A DNA stretch of 64,000 nucleotides from Syngnathus acus (GCF_901709675.1 NC_051091.1:12620967-12684966); one strand, 5' to 3'. Shown: positions 11,763 to 23,713, counted from the stretch's first letter. Numbers and translations: made by a program. Notes: generated by a model not told the origin, from the sequence alone.

Positions 11763-12211
11763 GCAATAGCACAGATACATGTTTTCAAATCAGATTTACA
11801 CCAAATATCAGTAAAATGGGTAGATAAATACAAAAATAAATTAAGTCATACGTAAAACGAGAGGTGTTCCTTGAATGCTTGTCAAAGATAGCTTAGCATC
11901 AAATCAATGTAGGCAGCACAAACACTTTGATGATTGAGTGTTTAGCTGTTAGCGCTGAATGCTAACCATTGAGTGAGATTACAGAACTTCTGTTACAGTT
12001 CTAAAACCTTTTTTCCTAAACAATATAATCTGTTGTTTAGAACTCTATACTACAGATTGCTACCTATCATGAGTGCCACCTATATTACTACCTTCCTATG
12101 AAGCAAGATTCACAGTGAAACAAATCAATTTGAATCAGTCGGAGTTAGCCAAAAATGCTCAGTGAAGATTCCCAACTTCAAGAATTTTCTTTAACTACAT
12201 TTATTGCTTTT

Positions 12212-15087
12212 TCATATTTGGTCCACCCTCTGCCGAAGGAGTTCCAGCTGCCTCGCTACCTCGTCAGGCAGGTCCTCGTTCACCTGCGTGGCAAAGTACT
12301 TTGCAACCTCTTCTGCCTCGTTCTGCCAGAAAGCCCGGTCCAGAGCAAAGAGCTGGTCCAGGTCCACCGGGTCCCTCAGGCCATCCAGGTCTAGGGAATC
12401 ATGGGACGGTAGATAACCCACGGCGGAGAGCCTAGCTCCGGCCTCGCCATTTAGCCGGCGGAACACCCAGTCCAAGACACGGATGTTTTCGCCAAATCCG
12501 GGCCAGAGAAAACCAGCGGTGGGACTTTTGCGGAACCAGTTGACGTGGAAAATCTTGGGCAGTTTGACATTGGGACGCTCCGCCATGCTCAGCCAATGCG
12601 AGAGGTAGTGACCAAAGTTGTAGCCAAAGAAGGGGCGCATGGCGAACGGGTCGTGCATGATCTCCTTGCCTGCGGCCAGGAATGAGGAGAAGTAAGTCGA
12701 CTTCCCTTCTTCATGCTACTTCTTACCATTCGGTGGCAATAGATCAGATGTGCAGGTCCTGACCTAAACCTTCAAGCTTCTTCCGATACGTACCTTTGTG
12801 TTCTGCTGCGGCAGTGGCCTCTGAACGCATGGCGGCACCGACAAAGACCCCGTGCTGCCAGTTGAATGCTTCGTAGACCAGTGGCACACCTAAAAATAGG
12901 GAAGAAAGTTTTAGACATCACACATTCTTTAGGGGTCCTTTTGTGTTTACAGTATACTCGGCTTTCTCTGGTCCAAATTTGTCGATGATCTGTAAAATTG
13001 GTTCATTTCTTGTAGTGGCTCATGTGCCTTTCCAACCGCGTAAGAAATGTCCCAAGACATCTTGTCTGGAACCTCGAGTCTCCTGCTCACCTTCAGGCCG
13101 GCGTCCCCCGAAGATAATGGCCTCAATCGGGACACCTTCGGGCGATTCCCACAGTGGGTCGATGATTGGACACTGATCAGCCGGAGTGCAAAAACGGGAG
13201 TTGGGATGGGCACAAGGTTCTCCTAAAGAAACAAGCAAGGTTGACTTGCTTTAGCTTGTTATCTCGACTGATCGACCTACATTTTTGGATTTTGTTGTTG
13301 TTGTCTTTGGTTTTCATTGATGTTTTCACTGAGGCTCACCATCTTGCGGGCTCCAAGGTTCGTTCTTCCAGGAAGTAACGGTGACATTCTGGGGCAGAGA
13401 CTCATCCATGCCTTCCCAGTGCACGCCTCCATCGCTGGTCTCTGCCACGTTGGTGAAAATGGTGTTCTTGGCAATGGTGGCCATGGCATTGGGGTTGGTC
13501 TTGGCGGAGGTGCCCGGTGCTACTCCAAAGAAGCCGTTCTCTGGGTTGATGGCTCGCAGACGACCTGATGAGAAGGGAACGACAGGAGCAATAAGAAAAA
13601 GAAACATCGGAGAGGAACCGCGGACACCCTATGACTCTGAACCTTGGTGGTCAAACTTCATCCAGGCAATGTCGTCTCCCACGCACTCCACCTTCCAGCC
13701 GGGCAGCGTGGGGCTCAGCATGGCCAGGTTGGTCTTCCCGCAGGCACTGGGGAATGCCGCTGCAATGTACTTCTTCTGGCCTGCGGGGTTGGTGATGCCC
13801 AGGATCTGAGCCAGACACAAATCAATAGCAATTCCGCAGGGTGGTTTCTGGCAGACTAATGAGACAATTTGGCGTCCTACCAGCATGTGTTCTGCCAGCC
13901 AGCCTTCCTCCTTGGCGAGGCGTGAGGCGATGCGAAGGGCGAAGCACTTCTTGCCAAGCAGAGAGTTGCCCCCGTATCCGCTCCCGAAAGAGATGATCTG
14001 CCGGCGTTCTGGGATGTGGGCGATGAGCGTCTGCTTGGGGTTACAAGGCCAGTTGTTCACCAGAGGCCCTTAAGACAGGAGACGTGCAGTCTTAGATCTT
14101 CGCCTCCAGTCAAGTTGTGAGAGGAGTCGGCATACTTTGAAGTGGCAGCGGGCAGCCAACCGAGTGCAGACATCGGACAAAGTTGCCGTTCACAAGGACG
14201 TCCAGAACCGCCTTCCCCATCCGGGTCATCACCCTCATGCTAGCCACCACGTAGGGCGAGTCAGTCAACTCCACACCCATCTTGGACAGCGCCGATCCAA
14301 CGGGTCCCATGCTGAAAGGGATCACGTACATGGTGCGACCCTTCATGCAACCCGGGAAACGCTGGGAGACAGCTTTGTCGAGCTCCTCGGGTGACATCCA
14401 GCGGCCCAGTTGGCTGACGCCACCCTCCAGAGGCGTAGGCACCGTTTCACGGCGCTCGCGGGTCACGATCACCGTCCGACTCTCCACGCGGGCTACGTCC
14501 CGAGGGTCCGTCCTGGCCAGCCAGCTGCAGAAGGGAAAAGCTCAAGTTGAGGGAAGTACAGGAACACGTCCGCTGAAGAGTCACGCAAATGGGGAGCATG
14601 AATAAAAGAGTTGCAACAAGTGAGGGAAGGGAAATTCTGGGGGAAGTGAAAAGTGAAGGAAATGTGTGAATTGGAAAAAAAACAACCTGTTGATTCATGG
14701 TCTCAACACTTGAGTGGTTACTTTTCTAAAAAGCCTGGTGTGTGTAACGTGGAAGGGGATTGTTTTGGCTGGTTTTCTTTCAGCTCTGTTGTACACGGAC
14801 AAGCGCGACAGCCTTAACAGTCCAGACTCCCTGCAAGAATTTCATGCGCTCCACTACACCTACCAGTTGTGGTACTTGGGCAACTTCTTGATCAGGCCTT
14901 GCTCCTCCAGCAGGGCCAGGATGGCCCGGTTCTCCTCGTCGGAGCCATCGCAGATGTGGAGGGCATCTGGCTGGCAAAGCGTCACGTTGGCTTCCACAAA
15001 CTCCCTGATGGGCGGACTGAGGGCGCTCAGCTCGCCCTGCAGAACCTGAGGCCTGTCCCGCTTTGAGGACTGTAGCTGAGGAGGCAT
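12212..15087 (-). CDS. pck1: Phosphoenolpyruvate carboxykinase, cytosolic (GTP)
   Basis: Converts oxaloacetate and GTP to phosphoenolpyruvate, GDP and CO2, the committed step of gluconeogenesis, in the cytosol. Coding exons in transcript order: 15087-14864, 14524-14136, 14068-13881, 13805-13643, 13564-13340, 13222-13091, 12889-12794, 12669-12212. Phases add to 625 codons (624 aa; human PCK1 is 622). The start MPPQLQ is that of cytosolic PCK1 and there is no mitochondrial leader, which argues against pck2; an in-frame ATG 18 bases upstream (15105) exists. Visible motifs: [29 protein letters not shown], the P-loop with the reactive cysteine [12 protein letters not shown], the metal site [22 protein letters not shown], and FGGRRPEG. 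No frame break was seen. Confidence 0.96.
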
Positions 15088-15398
15088 CACGATCGACTCT
15101 GACAAAGGGGAAGATGCTGGAGGATGAGAAGGAGAAATGTTCTTGGGTCAAAGAAATACTGACAGTCAATTAGAAACTCAGTACAGAATGAAAAAATAAA
15201 CGAGACAGAGAAATAACCACCTCACATGGTGACAAAAGTGTATCACAAACTAACCAAGTAATCAACGAGAAATACTTGTAACCGAGAATGAAGTAGTGGA
15301 CAACACCAAATGAAGCAAATGACCAACAAATGAACTCATTAACCAACTATGTAAATAAACCACCCAATGTACAAAGCAAGCAACCAATGAATAAATTA

Positions 15399-15400
15399 AT

Positions 15401-15435
<35 letters not shown>

Positions 15436-15462
15436 ATGAATAAATGAATAAATGAATAAATG
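15399..15462. repeat. Tetranucleotide microsatellites (ACTA)n and (AATG)n
   Basis: A run of ACTA units passes directly into a run of AATG units, upstream of the pck1 first coding exon in sequence otherwise rich in CAA/CCAA words. Confidence 0.9.
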
Positions 15463-15870
15463 AGCTTGAGAACTAGCACAAAGCAGACGAACAAACCAGC
15501 CATCAAACAAATGAACTTCCTAATTAGCTGATGAACCAAATAACCAAGTTGGTTGCTATCAGACTGACTGGCTGCCTTGTATAACATCTACAAGGTAAAA
15601 AAACTACTGAAATAAGCATATATAACCAACTGACTATTTGGTGACTTGGACATGCACAAGGAGATGTTCTGTATCCTGGACTTTGTGGAATGCCTCACGC
15701 GACTGATTTACTCCTCTATTATTCGAGAAAGGAAGTGACAAGTGATAACATAAAATGTGATTTGTCTGGTGAAGAAGTGAAGATGACCGACCTGATTTAT
15801 CGTGTTTCCGCTGTGGTGATGTCATCCACCGCGTGTATGCCTGTGTGCGTGTGTCTCACTAAGTTGCGCT

Positions 15871-15898
15871 CTTTTTATCCTTTGGCATATCACACGTG
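15871..15898 (-). promoter_or_regulatory. Candidate pck1 promoter: TATA-like box and E-box
   Basis: On the minus strand a palindromic E-box CACGTG (15893-15898) is followed about 15 bases downstream by the TATA-like GATAAAAAG (15879-15871). A CRE-like TGATGTCA half-match lies near 15818-15828. A TATA promoter with a short non-coding first exon is the known layout of vertebrate PCK1, which is under cAMP and hormone control. The distance to the start codon (about 780 bases) needs such an exon and an intron. This is inference from position and motif only. Confidence 0.4.
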
Positions 15899-16603
15899 AG
15901 GGCAGGGCCTGGCCCAGGTAGGGGGGGGGTCTCAAGTGCGGCCGGACCAAGTTGTTCTTTACGAAGTGAATGATTCATTCCAGAACCCTTTGAGCCGTTG
16001 ACCGGAGTGGTTTGATGAAGACTTTACAGCCTATTGATTATTGATCATCTTATCTGCAGCCCCCACCACAGCACAGATAAAACATACCATAATGAGCAGC
16101 AGTTGCCTTTGAACTTTGACCTACTATGACGTAAGTTGACGGTGTGACTCCGTCACTGGATAGCAGCTCCGCATTGTCTTTCGGTCCAGCCTTTTCCAGC
16201 CGCTGCTATGTTTTCTCAATGTCAGCTTTCTGTATCTAACTGCTAGCTCCTGAATTTCCCCCCGGCGATCAATAAAGTACCGACCGACCGTCCGTCCGTC
16301 CGTCCTCTTCGGCAATACCTGTCATGCAGGGGCTTTCCTTTCCATGACAGTCCATCTGGCTCTTTCTTCTTACTGAGCTCCTGTTGCCTGAAACCTCTAC
16401 AAGGCAGGAATTCTTAGAGACCTCTTGTTTCCTCCTAGATAGCACCCAGGACGCTCACTGATTCATGGCCCCCCTTTTTCCGCTTTGTGTCTAGGCTTGG
16501 GATGCTGCGCTTGAGATGGAACCATCTGTGGAGCCCCAGTTAAGACCCTCTGCTGTACGGTCGCCGGCAATTTTATGTACAGTATATATAGATCATACTA
16601 TAT

Positions 16604-17038
16604 CAGGGGTGGCCAACCAGTCAGAGACTAAGAGCCACATTTTTTTACTGTGTACCGCAAAGAGCCACATCATACACATGAGCACACATGAACTACCCCC
16701 CCCCCCAGATGCTCGGTTTTAAATGGGCCACATTTAGCTGTGCATTTTTTCCCTGCCATTTGAGAACGAAATTGACACTAATTGTTTCCTCGAATGGGTT
16801 TGCCCCTCCTCCTTTGCGGGATTTCACCTCATGCGCATGCGCGTTTGACGAAAATACCATATTGAACTCAAGCGAAGCGAACACGCAGCGTTTGACGAAA
16901 ATACCATATTGAACTCAAGCGAAGCGAACACGCACAAAAACAAACAAACCCACAAATGTTGATATGAACGTAAAGGAGCCGCATGAAACCCGGCAAGGAG
17001 CCGCATGCGGCTCGCGAGCCGCGGGTTGGCCACCCCTG
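16604..17038. mobile_element. Non-autonomous hAT transposon, GGGGTGGCCAAC family (short copy)
   Basis: Ends CAGGGGTGGCCAACC and GGTTGGCCACCCCTG, with a perfect 8-bp target duplication TACTATAT (16596-16603 and 17039-17046). A piece of about 45 bases (TTTGACGAAAATACCAT through ACACGCA) is repeated in tandem near 16843-16933. It is a deleted relative of the longer element at 43988-45158. Confidence 0.9.
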
Positions 17039-17322
17039 TACTATATTGTATGTATCATTTCATATACTGAATACTCATGGTGTTCTATGGTGTGTGTTTT
17101 TTTTGCACATTCATTATTTCATTGGTTAGTTTGCTAATTTATTTGTTGTTTGGGAGTTGGTTATTTGGTTGGTTAGTTTATTTGTTCATTCTTTGTTCAC
17201 TTAGTCATTTATAGTAGTTAGCTAGATTCTCAGTATGTCTGTTATTTAGGTATGTAGTTAGTTAGGTAGGTTGCCAGTTAGCTAGCACTAGCTTGCTATC
17301 TAGTTAGCTACTTAGCAGGTTA

Positions 17323-17716
17323 GTCAAAGTCAAAGTCTGCTTTATTGTCAATCTCTTCACATACCAAGACACACAAAGAAATCGAAATTACGTTTCCACT
17401 ATCCCACGGTGACATAGTACACGATATACATACAAGTAAACAACACAAAATAAAAACAAGAAGGCACAAACAATGAATAATAAGAGTGCTGAATAAATAA
17501 TAAATAAACAAATAACACAATAAATAAGAGGAGCAAAACGGAGCAAGTGTGCACACAGCAGACAGTCAGAATATAGCGCAAAAGCACAGGACGCTACGCA
17601 GAAGGGGGGAGAGAGTTCAGGATCCTAACAGCCTGGAGTATGAAGCTGTTGGTGAGTCTGGTGGTGCGGGAGCGCAGGCTCCTGTACCTCCTCCCAGAGG
17701 GCAGAAGAGGTTAGCT
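17323..17716 (-). mobile_element. Rex1-like LINE, 5'-truncated 3' end
   Basis: The minus strand reads [20 protein letters not shown] at 17640-17715, the C-terminal motif of Rex1/Babar-like reverse transcriptases. A 3' UTR with the GACTTTGACTTTGACT end repeat follows. The same LPSGRRYR motif ends the larger element at 40449-42722, so both belong to one broad clade. Only the last few hundred bases were copied. Confidence 0.65.
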
Positions 17717-17902
17717 ATTAAATTGGAAGTTAGTCAGTCAGTTTAGTTTATTTAGGTATGTATTTATTCAGTTACTTATCATTTATTTGTTTTGGGATGG
17801 TGACTAAACAGATCCAGGAGTTTGAACTGTAGTAAAATAAAAATTAAAAAAATGTTTTTTTGTGAGAGTTGGCACTCACTTTTGTCATGTGCATTAAAAG
17901 TT

Positions 17903-18203
17903 AAAGTCCCAATGATCGTCACACACACATCTGGGTGTGGTGAAATTTGTCCTCTGCATTTAACCCATCCGCGTGTGATTTTGAGCCATCCCCTGGGGGA
18001 GAGGGGAGCAGTGAGCAGCAGTGGTGCCACACCCAGGAATCATTTGGTGATCCAACGCCGCAATTCCAACCCTTAATGCTGAGTGCCAAGCAGGGAGGCA
18101 ATGGGTCCCATTTTTATAGTCGTTGGCATGACCCGGTCGGGGTTTGAACCCACAACCTTCCAGTCTCAGGGCGGACACTCTACCACTAGTCCACTGAGCT
18201 GCT
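17903..18203 (-). mobile_element. tRNA-derived SINE, copy 1
   Basis: On the minus strand it starts with a tRNA-like head: an A-box-like motif (GTGGACTAGTGGTAGAGTGT) and the B box GGTTCAAACCCC. A unique body ends in GATCATTGGGACTTT. Four more copies lie at 35464, 36808, 38802 and 51473, all in this orientation. Confidence 0.85.
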
Positions 18204-19594
18204 ACCACCATGCTCTACAGGTGTTTGTGGTGAACATACTTTGCCCTGTGTTTTAGTATCTACAAACAGGCAGGAAGCAACTTGGTGATCACGACACGGT
18301 CACATTACAGAGTGCATGACATAAGTGCTGTGTTTAATGGCCTATGTGCTCAAGTGCAATCCTTAAGCCACCAATTCAAAGACTTTGGAGACGCCCCCAA
18401 TGTTTACTTCAACACATGACATCGCAACTCAATTAACCTTAACAAGAACAAACATTTGCAAACCAAGAGATTTTCAACCCTTGTTCTTTTCGACCTTTTT
18501 TTTTTTTTTTTTTACAAATAAATTCTATTGGTTTTGAGTTGTAATAATTTTTCTTAAATCGTCAACATAGTTTGTTAGCTAGCTTGTCATCTATTCATTT
18601 ATTTAGTAAGTTACTTCTTTTGATAAGTTTGTTTGTTGGTCAGCTGGTTAGTTTGTTAATTCCTTAGCTTTCTATCAAGTGTTAGTCAAAAGCTAAGTAA
18701 GCTAAGCGCATTGAATTTCACTCAGCATGTCGCCTCTTGACTGCAACATCAGCATGCACATCAGTGTTGCAATGCAAACACACGTCAATGAATAACACAC
18801 ACAAACACACTTACACACACACTTAAGGTTAGTGACGTCAAGGCGTGTATCAAGGTTCACATACTACCAATGGTGCACAAGTATATGGCTGAAAACAAAC
18901 ATGTTATTGTTCAGGTGCTGTAAACTTTTTCTGTGCATGTCTACATTGTATTTTGTTTATTTATCGATCAAAGAATGCATCCAAGGTCGCACTACAGCCT
19001 GAATGATTGTGTCATTTGTCAAGACGGTTGGGTACAGGTTACTTCTGTCAGAATTTTCAGTGATTTTTACCGGCTGTACATGTCCCGCAAATTGGGCCTA
19101 AATTTCCATATTTTTTCCCCTATTTACTTCCTCCCAATTATTTTGACCAAACTCAATATCATCACATTCTTGCCAAATAATTCTTCCTTGATTGAGCTAC
19201 ATATTTTCAATTTTTCACTTCTCCAGCATGTCCCACCCACTTCTTTGATCCAAGCTTCATATTTTCTCTTTTCAATTCTTGTGCGTGTCCCAATGCCTTT
19301 GTCCGTAGCAGTTGAGCGCGCCACTTCAATGTGCAGTACATTTGATAGGAGCATCACCTTGAGTTAATCTAGTGTAGCGACACCTCTGTTTTTTTTTGAC
19401 AGCTCAAAGTTGACTTGTGACTCTGTCTGCTACGCCTCCCCTGCCGTCATGAAAAGGGGAAAAACAAATTCAATTGTTTTTATTATAGTCATTTTCCTTT
19501 TAATTTCAATAATTTTGTATCATTTTGAACCAAAATCGCTGAATTTTTATAGTTATTTTAAAACCGAAGACGATTCGCTCGGAGGAGCCTACGT
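18204..19594. other. Intergenic, no recognised gene
   Basis: AT-rich sequence with a T-homopolymer (about 18495-18514) and short CA runs (18780-18830). Scattered open frames show no known domain, no splice context and no codon bias. Confidence 0.5.
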
Positions 19595-20410
19595 CACCTG
19601 CGTGAAGCTGGCCCCCCACCCCACGCAAAATTTAAGCAAAATAGTCTGTTTCGTTTGTGCTTCGTTTGTGCTGGTTTGTGCAGCAAAAATTTTCGTTTGT
19701 GCTGCTATGGTTTTTTAGTTATGAAAGATTATTTTATAGGTCATCCACAGTTCACCCAGCCCCCCATCTGCTCAAAATGAACCCAAAATGGTACCGTTCG
19801 TTTGTGCTTCGTTAGTGCTGGTTTGTGCCGCAAAAACCTTCGTTTGTGCTGCTTCGGTTTCGTAGATATTACACATTTATTTTATAGCGATGACGTCACC
19901 CAGCCCCCCATTTTACTCCAAATGGACCCAAAATGGTACCGTTCGTTTGTGCTTCGTTTGTGCTGGTTTGTGCAGCAACAATTTTCGTTTGTGCTGCTTC
20001 CGTTTCGTAGATATTACACATTTATTTTATAGCGATGACGTCACGTAGCCCCGCCCTCTATTTATTTCCAAATGGACCCAAAATAGTGCCGTTCGTTTGT
20101 GCTTCGTTTGTGCTGGTTTGTGCTGCAAAAAGTTTCGTTTGTCTAAACCGAAGCAGCACAAACGAAGGTTTTTGCGGCACAAACCAGCACTAACGAAGCA
20201 CAAACGAACGGTACCATTTTGGGTTCATTTTGAGCAGATGGGGGGCTGGGTGAACTCTGGATGACCTATAAAATAATCTTTCATAACTAAAAAACCATAG
20301 CAGCACAAACGAAAATTTTTGCTGCACAAACCAGCACAAACGAAGCACAAACGAAACAGACTATTTTCCTTAAATTTTGCGTGGGGTGGGGGGCCAGCTT
20401 CACGCAGGTG
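19595..20410. repeat. Foldback repeat with 266-bp arms around tandem units
   Basis: The arms 19595-19860 and 20145-20410 are inverted copies of equal length with only about two mismatches seen by eye. The left arm and 284-bp centre are built from tandem units of 144-150 bp starting near 19648, 19797, 19941 and 20091. Each unit has several CGTTTGTGCT words, and the middle units carry a full TGACGTCA. The right arm is the first two units turned round. No open frame spans it, and no target duplication was found. Confidence 0.9.
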
Positions 20411-20975
20411 CCAAAGTCCTGTCAAGCCTCCTCTGAGGATTGCGTAATCACACGGCAGTTAGACTGAACTGCTCTCTGTCTTTATGTCGCTGTTTAAGTG
20501 TTCAAACACTGTGGCTATATTAATTAATTTCCGTAGTTAAGCTGGTGTATATAATATCTTGTGTTTTTCGTCATGAACAAAACGGCTTTGAAAAGGCTAC
20601 GAAAAAAGGTTCTCCAACCTTATGGCAGGGGGTGCTAGTGATCCCGGGGATGCTTCATGCGCCTACCTGTAGAATAAGAGATCTCCAGTTCAAATTTACA
20701 GTGAACAATATTGATGTGCATTCCAGTTCTTTTAGGTGAACTGACTCTTTAGAATCAGTTCACTCAAAAGATTCGTTCGAACGAACACTAATACGGCTTT
20801 TTTTTCTTTTCTTTTTTTTAATAACATCCAGTGGAAATAACCCATACACATCAAACAATACAACTACCCCCTCCCCCAATTATTATATATAATAATAATT
20901 GGCTCGGGTAATTAACACATTTCTTTCTATAATCCAACACTTACACACTGATCCGTTGGCAACAGTCTCTCACCC

Positions 20976-21420
20976 GGTCGTGAACGGGAAATTGCATCAC
21001 TGACTCGTTCGTGAACGGGAAATTACGTCACTGACTCGTAAAGTCCCTCCTCCATCTAACGCTTGCTGGCGCTGCTGATTGGTCGTTCGCGAAGATTCAC
21101 GAGTGACTGACAGACAGTATTGCCGCTATGCCATTGCCAGCCGACACACTTTATGCCGACATTGATGTTTTAATTTTGTATTTGTTGGATTGTAGATGGT
21201 GTTATTATATCGAATGTATTTGTGTTTGAATAAAAGGTTGAAAAAAAAAGTTATGCCGACATTTGTTAATTTTGGGAACACCAACTCATATAACAACGTA
21301 AAACACACACATATTGTCATATAAAGCAGTTAACCAAATGTCTGATTTTTATGTTTTGATTGGCGAATATAAAAACAAGGAATAAAACACCAGACAAATT
21401 ATAACATAAATGTTTATTAA

Positions 21421-21450
<30 letters not shown>
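20976..21450. repeat. Direct duplication, left copy
   Basis: This segment recurs in the same orientation at about 22418-22945. Shared blocks include CGTTCGTGAACGGGAA, CCATCTAACGC, TTTGTGTTTGAATAAAAGG and GATTTTTATGTTTTGATTGG, and both copies end in AAT repeats. Copies differ by scattered substitutions and by a GAGT expansion in the right one. The AATAAAAGG in each looks like a polyadenylation signal, so this may be a retroelement end. Confidence 0.75.
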
Positions 21451-21451
<1 letters not shown>

Positions 21452-21658
21452 GTACATCTCAAACCAGCAATCTAATGTGAAACTGCAGTCGATATATTGA
21501 ATAACAACATTTAGGCATATATATGCATACACGTTATTTTAAAACCTACTATAAGTAAATCGTAACTCTACATTCTGGCTTACATAGTTCACGCCAGGAG
21601 ACGCAACATATTCACTGACTGATCCGTTGATGCACAGGAAGGCAGTTCACTCATTGAC

Positions 21659-22367
21659 TAGGGGTGTAACGATTCATCGATACACATCGATTAATCGATA
21701 TAATGCTCTACGATTTATTGGCATCGATGCTAAACGTAAACATCGATTTATATCGCCGTGTTTGACCTCGGACATTAGACGCGACTTTATTTTGAAATCC
21801 AGTTCATTGTTGCTTGCTTCCTTTTTCCGGGAGCAGTACGCGGCGTGCTGTGTTGTGAGCAGAGTAGGCACGTGAAAGGGGAGCCGACAACTACGCGGCT
21901 CCTGGGCTGGTGCTATGGCTAGTGTCCAAGAAGACGAGGAAATTCGCTCCCCTTTGGGCTTCAAGACATTCGTTTGGAAGCACTTTGGATTCCAAAGAAA
22001 AGATGGCTCAACGGACAATTAAAATTATTGTAAATAAATAGTTCAGTAATGCACTTTAAAGTTAATGGTATTACAAAAAAAGAAAGAATATTCATTTTTC
22101 TTTACTTATATGAGAAAAAATATAGGAATTTGATAAAGTTCAGTGTTAAAATAAGCACTTTGTATACTACAATACTCTTTTTGCAGTACCTTGTTGATTT
22201 TGCGTATGAATTGTTATAAATCAGGATATTGTTCTATATTTTTTATTTAAAAAATAAAAATATCGATCGTGGAGCACTATATCGTGATGTATCGTGAATG
22301 AATCACAGCAGGCTTTAAGATATCGGCAAATATCGTATCGTGTCAAAACCCGCGATTTAAACCCCTA
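21659..22367. mobile_element. Non-autonomous hAT transposon, TAGGGGTGTAA family (copy 1)
   Basis: Ends TAGGGGTGTAACGATTC and CGATTTAAACCCCTA, with a perfect 8-bp target duplication TCATTGAC (21651-21658 and 22368-22375). Near 21915-22020 the plus strand reads [17 protein letters not shown] and then FVWKHFGF, the start of a BED zinc finger, before a stop. It lies between the two copies of the direct duplication. Confidence 0.88.
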
Positions 22368-22417
22368 TCATTGACTCGTTAGCGAATGGGAAAGCCAGGA
22401 TTCGTTCCCTCACTGAT

Positions 22418-22945
22418 CCGTTCTCACGGTGAACGGGAAATGCAATTCACGATTCGTTCGTGAACGGGAATTTACGTCACTGAATCGTAAGGTCCCTCCT
22501 CCATCTAACGCTCGCTGGCGCTGCTGATTGGTCTTCACGAGTGAGTGAGTGAGTGAGTGAGTGAGTGAGTGAGTGAGTGAGTGAGTGAGTGAGTGAGTGA
22601 GTGAGTGACAGACAGCATTGCTGCTATGCCATTGCCACCCGACACACGTGATGCCGACATAGATATTTTAATTTTGTATTTGTTGGCTTGTAGTTGATGG
22701 TGTTATTATACCGAATGTGTTTGTGTTTGAATAAAAGGTTGGAAAAAAACCCGTTATGCCGACATTTGTTATTTTGGTGGACACCAACTCATATAACAAC
22801 GTAAAACACACACATATTGTCATATAAAGCAGTTAACCAAATGTCTGATTTTTATGTTTTGATTGGCGAATATAAAAACAAGGAATAAAACACCAGACAA
22901 GTTATAACATAAATGTTTATTAAAATAATAATAATAATATCAATA
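22418..22945. repeat. Direct duplication, right copy
   Basis: Second copy of the segment at 20976-21450, about 1.45 kb downstream in the same orientation. It differs by a 17-unit GAGT expansion at 22540-22608. Confidence 0.75.
22540..22608. repeat. (GAGT)n microsatellite
   Basis: About 17 uninterrupted GAGT units inside the right-hand copy of the direct duplication. The left-hand copy has only GAGTGACTGACAG here, so the array expanded after duplication. Confidence 0.95.
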
Positions 22946-23015
22946 TTAATATAGACTTTTTTGTGACACGGTTAGGTGCCGGACACATTTTACCCTTACG
23001 TCAATGCCTCCCCAG

Positions 23016-23705
23016 CAGGGCCGGTTCTAGGAATGCACATAAGAGGGGGCAGTCAGAAAGGTGAAGGGGGCATGTTCTTTTTTTTTTTTTTTTTTTTACA
23101 CATTTTTAACACTGTTAGTGTTTTCTTCACGGCAGTTGTTAGCTGTGTGTCCAGATCTCAACCTGGAGAAGTGGATTGCACTCTGTCAGGCCTCTACACT
23201 AAGACCTGTCCAGCTTGGGTGTCCCACCTGAAGAATAAAGCTTCTGCTGGTATTGCTCTTAGGGTCACTGAGGCACGCAAACCCCCTGACCACAATAAGG
23301 TGGCAATCTCTCTGGGGGGGGGAGCATATAATATGAATGTTATATTAACTATTATTTGAGTTGTCGTTAATCATTAGTTATATCACGGGTCATTACGACG
23401 AGTTTGGTGGAGTTTTTACTGCTTCTTCCAACTCTATATACCGCGCTGACTGTAACTTGACACTCTCTGGCTGCGTCTTGCCTCATTTGCATACTCACAG
23501 TGATTGGATGTTTACGGAGGGGCGCGGAGTCCTGACAGCAGGCTGTGTGAGGACACACACTGCACCGACATGAGAGAAGAGAGGGGGCTGATTAACGTGT
23601 GTTTTTATCAGCGGATTTTTCACTTCTAAAAGTTTGATTCGAGGGAGCAGGACATCTGTTTGAGGGGGCGTTGCCCCCTCTTGCCCCTGCGTAGAGCCGG
23701 CACTG
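23016..23705. mobile_element. Non-autonomous hAT transposon, CAGGGCCGG family (copy 1)
   Basis: Ends CAGGGCCGGTTCTAGG and GAGCCGGCACTG, with a perfect 8-bp target duplication CTCCCCAG (23008-23015 and 23706-23713). A second copy is at 47984-48664. Both hold an open stretch reading VFFTAVVSCVSRS, whose source protein I do not recognise. Just inside the right end is a G/C-rich palindrome, GGGGGCGTTGCCCCC. Confidence 0.88.
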
Positions 23706-23713
23706 CTCCCCAG

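Noticed and set aside
12155-12394. Plus-strand frame over the pck1 last exon
   Set aside because: It is antisense to well-conserved pck1 coding sequence and has no family match.
23100-23330. Open frame VFFTAVVSCVSRS as a host gene exon
   Set aside because: It recurs in the second copy of the same hAT element (48080-48290) with no splice sites; it is part of the transposon.
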